This document shows, piece by piece, positions 1 through 5,302 of a DNA stretch of 5,302 bases (positions are counted from its first letter, which is position 1; every line of letters starts with the position of its first letter). The notes beneath the pieces are model-generated. The model was given only the letters and a program-made list of their open reading frames with translations. It did no database searches and was not told where the DNA came from. The position numbers were made by a program, and so were the translations under genes. Origin of the DNA: Bacteroidales bacterium. Lineage in GTDB: Bacteria > Bacteroidota > Bacteroidia > Bacteroidales > P3. The stretch spans positions 1-5,302 of the forward strand of contig DUQY01000265.1 of NCBI GenBank assembly GCA_012837565.1. Reading direction: 5' to 3'.

Positions 1-811
1 CTAAATCATTATTTATCCCAACTCCAGTAGAAGCAGTTACGCTTCCATTAAAACCTCTGTTTCCTTTTTCTTTTAGAACAATATTAATAATACCACTCAT
101 CCCATCTGGGTTATATTTTGCAGATGGGTTGGTAATTACTTCAACGCTTTCAATTGTTGAGGAAGGTATTTGTTCTAAAACAGTTTGAAGGTCGCTTCCA
201 AGAAGTTCGCTTGGTCTTCCGTCAACAAGAACAGTAACGTTTCCGCTTCCACGAAGAGACACATTTCCTTCTTGGTCAACCGTTACAGAAGGAACGTTCT
301 CTAAAACATCAGTTGCGTTACCTCCTGCACTAACAATGTTCTTATCAACATTAATAACTCTTTTATCAAGTTGGTATTCCATCATGCTTCTTTCGGCAGT
401 GATTTCAACTCCTTCAAGTGCTTGAGTGCCTAAGTTGAGTTGAATTACTCCTAATTGAACGTCTTCGTTCTTTATTTCTAATGGTTGGTAATCATCTTTA
501 TATCCTATAAACGTTAGTCTAAGAAGGTATTTCCCTTTCTTAGCATCTATTGAAAACTTACCGTCTTTATCAGTAATTGTTCCATTAACCAAAGATGAGT
601 CCTTAGCTCTCAGTATTACAACATTTACGTATTCAAAATATTCATCAGTAGAAGCGTCCTTAACTCTACCACTTACTTTAAAGGATGATTTGTTTGCTTG
701 TCCCCCTACTGGGTTGTCTTTTGCTGCTTGAGGCCTTTGTGAGAATAGATTTGTGGATAAAAAAAACATTCCTACTACTAGTAAGAATAATAGTTTAATT
801 TGAATTTTCAT
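1..811 (-). CDS. TonB-dependent outer-membrane receptor, N-terminal part (truncated by window edge)
   Basis: Reading leftward from the ATG at 811-809, the frame stays open for 270 codons and leaves the window without a stop, so the beta-barrel is not visible. Residues 1-24 look like a type I signal peptide: basic start (MKIQIK), hydrophobic core, and likely cleavage before Q25 (NLFS|Q). Residues about 44-138 match a carboxypeptidase-regulatory-like beta-sandwich (FKVSGRV, then TDKDGKFSI and LRLTFIGY). Residues about 145-250 are the plug domain, with ATDVLENVPSVTVD, VSLRGSGNVTVLVDGRPS and the NPSAKYNPDGMSGIINIVLK segment. These are typical of the Bacteroidota receptors annotated as outer membrane beta-barrel family proteins rather than classical SusC. 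The role would be TonB-driven uptake across the outer membrane; the substrate cannot be read from this part. No SusD partner is visible, although one could lie beyond the left edge. It is divergent from the gene at 958, with 146 bases between the two start codons. Confidence 0.9.
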   Translation of the reverse strand, partial: MKIQIKLLFLLVVGMFFLSTNLFSQRPQAAKDNPVGGQANKSSFKVSGRVKDASTDEYFEYVNVVILRAKDSSLVNGTITDKDGKFSIDAKKGKYLLRLTFIGYKDDYQPLEIKNEDVQLGVIQLNLGTQALEGVEITAERSMMEYQLDKRVINVDKNIVSAGGNATDVLENVPSVTVDQEGNVSLRGSGNVTVLVDGRPSELLGSDLQTVLEQIPSSTIESVEVITNPSAKYNPDGMSGIINIVLKEKGNRGFNGSVTASTGVGINNDL

Positions 812-830
812 GTTTATATGTTTATTTTAG

Positions 831-844
831 AATGCAAAATGCAA
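831..844. repeat. Tandem heptamer AATGCAA x2 in the receptor leader
   Basis: Two exact adjacent copies of AATGCAA (831-837 and 838-844) lie about 20-33 bases upstream of the receptor start codon. Read on the minus strand they give TTGCATT twice. They could be a small protein-binding site, part of the receptor's promoter region, or simple low-complexity sequence. Nothing else supports a function. Confidence 0.35.
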
Positions 845-884
845 TATCAAGTTTTTATAATTATGTAGATTTAGACAATAAAAA

Positions 885-919
885 ACAGAAAAGTTTACTT
901 GGGTGGTAAAATTTTCTGT
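885..919. promoter_or_regulatory. 35-bp interrupted dyad over the rightward promoter (candidate operator)
   Basis: The left arm ACAGAAAAGTTTAC (885-898) and right arm GTAAAATTTTCTGT (906-919) are inverted copies matching at 13 of 14 positions; the only mismatch is G893 against A911. They are separated by a 7-base spacer (899-905). The spacer contains the TTG of the -33 element, and the right arm ends on the first base of the -7 box, so any protein bound here would cover the core promoter. The symmetry suggests an operator for a dimeric regulator, and the Fis-HTH regulator at 2555-3412 is a candidate. On the minus strand the hairpin is followed by five T residues, so a weak leftward terminator or attenuator is the alternative. 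Only 3 of its pairs are G-C. Confidence 0.6.
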
Positions 920-926
920 ATATTTG
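899..926 (+). promoter_or_regulatory. Bacteroidota-type core promoter for the 958/2555 operon
   Basis: TATATTTG at 919-926 matches the Bacteroidota -7 consensus TAnnTTTG exactly. A TTG at 899-901 lies 17 bases upstream, at the short end of the TTG-N17-23-TAnnTTTG spacing known for Bacteroidota. Transcription would start near 931-934 and give a leader of about 25 bases before the ATG at 958. The leader is A-rich with a weak AAGAAAG just before the start and no strong Shine-Dalgarno, which is usual in this phylum. Confidence 0.65.
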
Positions 927-957
927 CCTTTTAAAACGAAATAATCACTAAGAAAGT

Positions 958-2550
958 ATGATCAAGAAAGGTTTTTTATTTATAGTAATGTTATTTATCT
1001 CCATTTTCTCTTTTGCACAAGTTGATGTTAAGTGGGGTGAGAGGTTTTATAATATACAAGAGTCTTGTGAAGATGCACAAATCATTATGGAAGACCCACA
1101 GGGTTATTATATGTGGTATCTATTAAATGAATATGCTGGAGGAGGTGAGTTTGAGCTTAACTACTATATGGCAAGAATAGATAAGGATCAAAATGTTCAA
1201 AAGATATATAAAATGGACTTTGGTCATTCTTCTTTCAAAATAGAGCAGACGTGGCAGAGTGGAGAGCTTATAGGGTTTATTTTAAGTAGGGTTTCGGAAG
1301 ATGCTCCAACAAAAACCAAAGGCTCAAGAGCTAAGAAACAAGCTCAAAAGATAACAACAGGAAAAGCAAATCTTTATTATCAGTTTTTCCATACAAGAGA
1401 TATGCGTTTGGTAGGAGAAAGACCACAAAGGTTTAAAAACTACGACTATTTCGCAATTGAAGGACAGAAACCATACTTATTTAATTTCTCTGAAAACAAA
1501 ACAAAACTAGCATTTGGCTTCCTAAAAAGTGATACTTCAGGAAGGTCGGTTGATGTTGAGATTTACGACGACAAGATGAGGTTATTATGGGAAAAGCCTC
1601 ATAACTTAAATGTTAATAACGACGCTTATATTATTAAAGATATTGCAGTAAGCAATGATGGTAAGCGTAGTTTGCTTGCAATTAAATCTTTTTCAACTTC
1701 CAAAAAGAAAGTCTATACCGATGGTAAGGTTCACCTAGTTTGGATGAATGAATACGAAGAAAGAAAACACGAAGAGAGCATAGATAAGGCTTGGGCAACA
1801 GATTTCAAATGTGCATTTGCTCACCAAGAGGATTATTTAGTTGCTGGCTATTACTCAACCACAAGTGCAACTCCAGACTTTGCTATTGGAAGCTTTTCTT
1901 TTCTTTACGACCATAGAAGAGGACATAATAAGAAATCTTCAACCTTAGAGTTTAAAGAATACGAAACAGATGATGATATCCCAAATAAAAGCGAGCTAAC
2001 ACTACCTTCCAATATGGTTGCAAGTGTTGATTATCTTTATCCAATGGTTGGAGGCAATTGCATAATGATTGGGGAGCAAAAATTTGAATCAAAGATTATT
2101 CAACCAAAAAGAAGAGGTGACAAACCAACAGGTGAGGAAGCTAACTTCTACAGAGATATAATAATTTCAAACGTTGACAAGACAGGTTTTGTAAATGGTA
2201 ATGCATACATCCCAAAACGTCAAAAGACCTATCGTGAAAGCGAACAATATAATTCTTATTCCATATCAAGAGACCGTTATGGGTTATATATAATGTTCAA
2301 CGACCATCAAGATAATTATGATGGAAATGCTTTTTACCCAAAAAGAAACTATAATTCTGATAAATCTAGAACTCAAATTAATTTCGTACAAGTTTATAGC
2401 GATGGTTCATGGCGTTGGCACGAGGCTTATAACTCCAAGATTAACAAGATGCCTTTCTATAAAACTCTATTCCTAACCTTAGATAAACAAATATTATTCT
2501 TAGGTCACTACCAAGATAATAATGTTATTGGAAGCATAGGGACAAGATAG
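958..2550 (+). CDS. Secreted protein of unknown function, 530 aa
   Basis: I do not recognise a named family. Residues 1-20 form a clear type I signal peptide: MIKK, a hydrophobic core over about 5-19, and cleavage at SFA|Q21, leaving a glutamine at the mature N-terminus as is common in Bacteroidota. There is no lipobox cysteine and no second membrane segment, so the product should be periplasmic or exported. The mature part is rich in aromatic and charged residues and has spaced short strand-like blocks, such as KLAFGFLKS, VDVEIYDDKMRLLWEK, IKDIAVSNDGKRSLLAIKSF and NSYSISRDRYGLYIMFND. This recalls the WD40/TolB-like propeller-type proteins of this phylum, but the repeats are too diverged for me to count blades. 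A lysine-rich stretch at 118-136 interrupts the N-terminal region and may be an exposed loop. The C-terminus carries no evident type IX sorting domain. The gene follows a good promoter and ends 4 bases before the regulator gene, so the two are probably co-transcribed. The upstream promoter and signal peptide at residue 1 support this ATG. Confidence 0.85.
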   Translation: MIKKGFLFIVMLFISIFSFAQVDVKWGERFYNIQESCEDAQIIMEDPQGYYMWYLLNEYAGGGEFELNYYMARIDKDQNVQKIYKMDFGHSSFKIEQTWQSGELIGFILSRVSEDAPTKTKGSRAKKQAQKITTGKANLYYQFFHTRDMRLVGERPQRFKNYDYFAIEGQKPYLFNFSENKTKLAFGFLKSDTSGRSVDVEIYDDKMRLLWEKPHNLNVNNDAYIIKDIAVSNDGKRSLLAIKSFSTSKKKVYTDGKVHLVWMNEYEERKHEESIDKAWATDFKCAFAHQEDYLVAGYYSTTSATPDFAIGSFSFLYDHRRGHNKKSSTLEFKEYETDDDIPNKSELTLPSNMVASVDYLYPMVGGNCIMIGEQKFESKIIQPKRRGDKPTGEEANFYRDIIISNVDKTGFVNGNAYIPKRQKTYRESEQYNSYSISRDRYGLYIMFNDHQDNYDGNAFYPKRNYNSDKSRTQINFVQVYSDGSWRWHEAYNSKINKMPFYKTLFLTLDKQILFLGHYQDNNVIGSIGTR

Positions 2551-2554
2551 TAAA

Positions 2555-3412
2555 ATGGATGAAAGGAAGCTTAAACTAATTGAGGATTTAGTTCTTGAGG
2601 CATCAGAAAACAAAAAGAATGTTTTGATTTTTGGAGAGGAAGGTTCTGGAAAAGAACACACAGCTCGATTAATTCATCAATCATCTACCTATAAAGACAA
2701 TCCATTTGTTGTAGTTAATATTACTACAATAGTTGACCTTGAAAAGATAATCCCTTATATTTACAAAGCATACGGAGGAACCTTATATCTTGATGAGATT
2801 GGAGATTTAAGTCTTGATCAACAAGAATATTTAATTGATATACTAGAAAAAATAATCATAGAGTCCAAATTAATTTCTGATCAAAAAGAGATTAGAATTA
2901 TAGCCTCCACAACAAAAGACTTGTTGAATGAGATAATTAAAGGTCGTTTCAGGAAAGAACTATATAAGATTCTAAGTCAGTTTATAATTGAGCTTCCTGC
3001 TTTAAGAGAAATGGGAGAGGAGATAGTTGAGATAGCAGAAAAGTTTATAATAGGCTATTGTAAGATTAACCGTAAACCATTAAAGTATTTAAGTCAAGCT
3101 GCAAAAGAAATCCTACTTGATTACGATTACCCACAAAATCTTAGAGAGCTAAAATCAATAATAGAGTTAACCATTATTACATCAAGCTCCTCAATAATAT
3201 ATTTAGAAGATGTTTATTTAAGAAAGAATATATCAGAGATAGATATCCTTAAAGACGAAAGGACATTGGAGGAATATGAAAAAATCATTATAGAACACTT
3301 CCTTAAGAAATATGATAATAGGGTATATTATGTTGCCGAAAAGCTAGGAGTTAGCAAGAACAAGATATATAATATGATAAATAAGGGTATAGTTAGCAGG
3401 GAAGGTCTTTAG
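2555..3412 (+). CDS. Stand-alone AAA+/Fis-HTH transcriptional regulator of the sigma-54 activator family lacking the GAFTGA loop
   Basis: At 285 aa the protein has only two parts, as in PspF: an AAA+ domain (about 8-225) and a C-terminal Fis-type helix-turn-helix (about 237-280, with VAEKLGVSKNKIYNMINKGI). There is no receiver or GAF domain. Visible ATPase motifs are Walker A GEEGSGKE (27-34), the glutamate-switch Asn N55, Walker B LYLDEIGDLS (77-86; D80, E81), sensor I IIASTTKDL (Asn replaced by T120), an arginine finger R133 in GRFRKELY, and sensor II YPQNLREL (192-199). Two features are abnormal. Only 18 residues lie between N55 and GGTLYLDEI where PspF has about 36, and the GAFTGA sigma-54 contact loop is absent. 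The second arginine finger (PspF R168) is I139. The domain is otherwise collinear and in frame, so this looks like real divergence rather than an error. By analogy with TyrR and HupR it may work without sigma-54. Isoleucine is very frequent (44 of 285). It starts 4 bases after the upstream stop, which suggests translational coupling; the nearest Shine-Dalgarno-like AGGGA (2538-2542) is 12 bases away. Confidence 0.9.
   Translation: MDERKLKLIEDLVLEASENKKNVLIFGEEGSGKEHTARLIHQSSTYKDNPFVVVNITTIVDLEKIIPYIYKAYGGTLYLDEIGDLSLDQQEYLIDILEKIIIESKLISDQKEIRIIASTTKDLLNEIIKGRFRKELYKILSQFIIELPALREMGEEIVEIAEKFIIGYCKINRKPLKYLSQAAKEILLDYDYPQNLRELKSIIELTIITSSSSIIYLEDVYLRKNISEIDILKDERTLEEYEKIIIEHFLKKYDNRVYYVAEKLGVSKNKIYNMINKGIVSREGL
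3409..3412. other. Convergent stop-codon overlap
   Basis: The TAG of the regulator gene (3410-3412, plus) and the TAA of anmK (3409-3411, minus) share bases, so the two transcription units meet with a 4-base overlap. I see no GC-rich hairpin with a T-run on either strand near the junction. Each transcript therefore probably runs into the other gene, giving antisense overlap, or ends by a factor-dependent route. Confidence 0.85.
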
Positions 3413-4452
3413 TATTCAACTATTATTCCGCCGCAAGAGTCTTTCTTTGCACCAGTAACAGAACTTAGAGTGTTAATCTCTTTCCTTTCTCTTAAGACGC
3501 CTAAGAATGCAAATATCAAAGCCTCCTTATAATTAATAATAATTGGTTCTGCCCTAGAAATTATGTAATTTAGTTTTGTTTCAAGTCTTTCTATTAAGTA
3601 TTTATTGAAAGCACCACCACCAGTTATCAATACATCACCATTAATATTATTTGCTAATTGATCAGTAGCATGTTCAACAAAAGTAGACATTAGGTCTATT
3701 GTTGAAATCTTAGCTTCTTTAAGCAGTGGTAAAACATTCTCTATAACCCATTCCTTGCCTAGTGATTTCTTTTCTACTTTCTTATAGAAATCTAGAGCGT
3801 TAAGTTTGACAAGAAGAGTATTATCAACCTTCCCACTTCTTGCTAAAAGACCATCTTTATCATAAGTTAAGCCTTGTCTCTCAGCTAAAAGGTTAAGAAC
3901 AATATTAAGAGGACAAATATCAAAAGCTATTCTCTTTGATTCTTTCTCGAATGAGATATTAGAAAAACCACCAAGATTTAAACAATAATCGTATTGAGAG
4001 AAAAGAAGCCTGTCGCCTATAGGAACTAAGGGAGCTCCTTGACCACCAAGTGCCACGTCAAGTCTTCTAAAGTCTCCAATTGTCTTAATTCTTGCCTCAG
4101 CTGCAATAGAGTTAATATCTCCAATTTGAGTTGTTAGGTTGATATTAGGTTGGTGAAATATAGTCTGACCGTGTGAAGCTATGAAATCTACTTCTATATT
4201 ATGCTTATCAATAAACTTTCTAACTTCTTTTCCAATAAAATGACCAAACTCCTTATCTATCCTTACAAACTCATAGGAAGAGGTGTTTTCAGCCTTAATT
4301 AATTTATCCCTTAACTGTTTTGAGTATTCTATAGTCTCTGCTTTTTCAATAGAATAAGACCATTGATTATCTTTAAGTGAAAATAAGCAATAAGCAATAT
4401 CTAATCCATCGAGTGAAGTCCCCGACATTAGACCAATAACTCTATAAAACAT
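3409..4452 (-). CDS. anmK: Anhydro-N-acetylmuramic acid kinase
   Basis: This cytoplasmic enzyme opens the 1,6-anhydro ring of anhydro-MurNAc released by lytic transglycosylases and phosphorylates it with ATP to MurNAc-6-phosphate, a step in peptidoglycan recycling. The protein (347 aa from this start; E. coli AnmK is 369) shows the family motifs in order: the nucleotide-binding N-terminus IGLMSGTSLDGLD (6-18), SHGQTIFHQP (93-102), GDFRRLDVALGGQGAPLVP (126-144), LNLGGFSNISF (158-168), AFDICPLN (176-183) with the probable catalytic base D178, YDKDGLLARSG (197-207), ITGGGAFN (276-283) and a C-terminal SSVTGAKKDSCGG. The DTGPGN of the proteobacterial enzymes is replaced by DICPLN; I recall similar forms in Bacteroidota, so activity is probably intact. 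I chose the ATG at 4452-4450 over the TTG at 4458-4456. It gives the family's usual short N-terminus and sits 9 bases from a GGAGG, whereas the TTG is only 3 bases away. The gene overlaps the end of murF by 11 bases, indicating one operon with coupled translation. Confidence 0.96.
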   Translation of the reverse strand: MFYRVIGLMSGTSLDGLDIAYCLFSLKDNQWSYSIEKAETIEYSKQLRDKLIKAENTSSYEFVRIDKEFGHFIGKEVRKFIDKHNIEVDFIASHGQTIFHQPNINLTTQIGDINSIAAEARIKTIGDFRRLDVALGGQGAPLVPIGDRLLFSQYDYCLNLGGFSNISFEKESKRIAFDICPLNIVLNLLAERQGLTYDKDGLLARSGKVDNTLLVKLNALDFYKKVEKKSLGKEWVIENVLPLLKEAKISTIDLMSTFVEHATDQLANNINGDVLITGGGAFNKYLIERLETKLNYIISRAEPIIINYKEALIFAFLGVLRERKEINTLSSVTGAKKDSCGGIIVEY

Positions 4453-5302
4453 CAGCAATAACCTCCATCTTTGTTGAGTTAGAACCCTTAATTAAGATTG
4501 TAGAACCGATTATCTTATTCTTAGAAAAATACTCTTTTGTATCCACTGAACTATTAAACCAAAGCATATTCTGTGTTTTAAGTTTTTCAAATTCCTTACC
4601 AACCAAAACAATTTCATCTAGGTTCATCTTCTCTAATATTTCAACAATATGTTTATGCTCTTGTTCTGAACAAGCACCAAGCTCTTTCATTGCTCCAATA
4701 AAAGCGTATTTCTTATTAGCCTTTAAGTTTTCAAAATCTTTTAAAGCTGCACTTAGACTTGAAGGGTTTGCATTATAACAATCCAGAATTAAGGTATTGT
4801 TCTTTGTTTTTTGAATTTGTGAACGGTGATTATTTGGTTTATAATCTTCAATTGCCTTTGCTGAAATATTAAGTGGTACTTCAAATATCTCCCCAACTAT
4901 TATTGCTGCTAATAGGTTTTGACTATTATAGCTTCCAACAAGGTTAGAGTTTATCCTTATGCCTTTATAATTTATGCTTGCTGTTTCTGAATATGTTTTT
5001 TCTTCAATAGAATAGGTGTAAAACTTGTTTTGATGTCTTTTAGAGTAATCAATTAAAGACTTATCATCCATATTGATTATTGCATAGTGGTCTTCTTTGT
5101 CAAGATATCGAAAGAGTTCTGTCTTTGCTTCAATAACTCCTTCAAAACTTCCAAAACCTTCCAAATGTGCTCTGCCAATATTGGTGATTAAACCATAAAT
5201 AGGCTCTGCAATACGACAAAGAAAATCAATTTCTCCAACATGATTAGCTCCCATTTCAATAATAGCAAGCTCGGTTTCTTTGTTTATTCTCAATAATGTT
5301 AG
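4442..5302 (-). CDS. murF: UDP-N-acetylmuramoyl-tripeptide--D-alanyl-D-alanine ligase (MurF), C-terminal part
   Basis: MurF is the cytoplasmic ATP-dependent ligase that adds D-Ala-D-Ala to UDP-MurNAc-tripeptide, the last soluble Mur step. The frame is open to the right edge: codons for LTLL precede RINKETE, matching the internal LTLL segment of other MurF proteins. The TTG at 5293-5291 is therefore an internal leucine codon, and the N-terminal domain and P-loop lie outside the window. The visible 286 residues show the central domain motifs EMGANHVGEI (16-25), NIGRAHLEGFGS (41-52) and EAKTEL with the lysine normally carbamylated (K60), then GSYNSQNLLAA (123-133). The C-terminal domain has NNHRSQ (157-162), LDCYNANPSSL (173-183), FIGAMKELG (201-209) and ILIKGSNSTKME (269-280). 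Two positions differ from the usual motifs: GDM is GAM and KGSR is KGSN. The gene's stop lies inside anmK, so both are in one operon. Confidence 0.95.
   Translation of the reverse strand, partial: LTLLRINKETELAIIEMGANHVGEIDFLCRIAEPIYGLITNIGRAHLEGFGSFEGVIEAKTELFRYLDKEDHYAIINMDDKSLIDYSKRHQNKFYTYSIEEKTYSETASINYKGIRINSNLVGSYNSQNLLAAIIVGEIFEVPLNISAKAIEDYKPNNHRSQIQKTKNNTLILDCYNANPSSLSAALKDFENLKANKKYAFIGAMKELGACSEQEHKHIVEILEKMNLDEIVLVGKEFEKLKTQNMLWFNSSVDTKEYFSKNKIIGSTILIKGSNSTKMEVIADVL
4462..4466 (-). promoter_or_regulatory. Ribosome binding site for anmK inside murF
   Basis: On the minus strand GGAGG lies 9 bases upstream of the ATG at 4452, within the last codons of murF. It decides the anmK start in favour of this ATG over the in-frame TTG at 4458, which is too close to it. 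A perfect GGAGG is notable because Shine-Dalgarno use is weak in Bacteroidota; the same bases also encode Met-Glu-Val of MurF, so the match may be partly fortuitous. Confidence 0.55.

Noticed and set aside
845..885. A leftward TAnnTTTG promoter for the receptor gene
   Set aside because: The best candidates on the minus strand (TTG at 879-877 followed by an AAAACTTG-like box) match only about 4 of 6 fixed positions, so I do not call a promoter.
885..919. The inner TTTAC/GTAAA repeat as a TyrR box
   Set aside because: The TyrR box is TGTAAA-N6-TTTACA. Here the half-sites are in the opposite order and the spacer is 7 bases, so the resemblance is not enough to claim it.
2555..3412. The missing GAFTGA segment as a frameshift or pseudogene
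   Set aside because: The reading frame is continuous, the motifs on both sides align in the same frame, the HTH is intact and there is no internal stop. A clean loop loss fits better than decay.
4456..4458. TTG as the anmK start
   Set aside because: Only 3 bases separate it from the GGAGG. The ATG two codons downstream has 9-base spacing and gives the family's usual N-terminus.
5291..5293. TTG as the start codon of a 283-residue MurF-like protein
   Set aside because: The frame remains open upstream to the window edge, and the extra residues (LTL before L) match the internal LTLL segment of MurF. The Mur ligase P-loop and N-terminal domain are still missing, so the gene simply continues outside the window.
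1..5302. CRISPR arrays, tRNA or rRNA genes, insertion sequences, phage or toxin-antitoxin genes
   Set aside because: I saw no regularly spaced repeats, no tRNA-like cloverleaf or rRNA sequence, no transposase motifs and no terminal inverted repeats. Nearly all of the window is accounted for by five protein genes.

Overview
The window looks like an AT-rich chromosomal segment from a member of the phylum Bacteroidota. Three things support this. The first is an outer-membrane TonB-dependent receptor with a carboxypeptidase-regulatory-like N-terminal domain. The second is a TTG-N17-TAnnTTTG core promoter of the type used by the Bacteroidota primary sigma factor. The third is that AnmK and MurF carry what I recall as Bacteroidota-style motif variants (for example DICPLN where proteobacterial AnmK has DTGPGN). 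I cannot place it below phylum level with confidence.

Layout from left to right. Positions 1-811 (minus strand) hold the N-terminal 270 residues of a TonB-dependent receptor whose barrel runs off the left edge. Positions 812-957 are a divergent intergenic region with one good rightward promoter and a striking 35-bp dyad (885-919) lying over it. Positions 958-2550 and 2555-3412 (plus strand) form a tight two-gene unit separated by 4 bases: a secreted protein of unknown function, then a stand-alone AAA+/Fis-HTH regulator of the sigma-54 activator family. The regulator abuts anmK tail to tail, with stop codons overlapping at 3409-3412. Positions 3409-4452 (anmK) and 4442-5302 (murF, N-terminus cut by the right edge) form an overlapping minus-strand peptidoglycan pair.

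How the genes may work together. MurF completes the UDP-MurNAc-pentapeptide precursor, and AnmK returns recycled 1,6-anhydro-MurNAc to the cell as MurNAc-6-phosphate, so the right half is cell-wall synthesis plus recycling. The most unusual element is the AAA+ regulator. It keeps Walker A, Walker B, the glutamate-switch Asn, one arginine finger, sensor II and the DNA-binding HTH. It has lost the GAFTGA loop by which this family contacts sigma-54, and the second arginine finger. It therefore probably does not activate sigma-54 promoters and may act more like TyrR or HupR. The dyad on the promoter of its own operon is a natural candidate binding site, which would make an autoregulated unit that could also influence the divergent receptor gene. 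That link is inference, not something the sequence proves.
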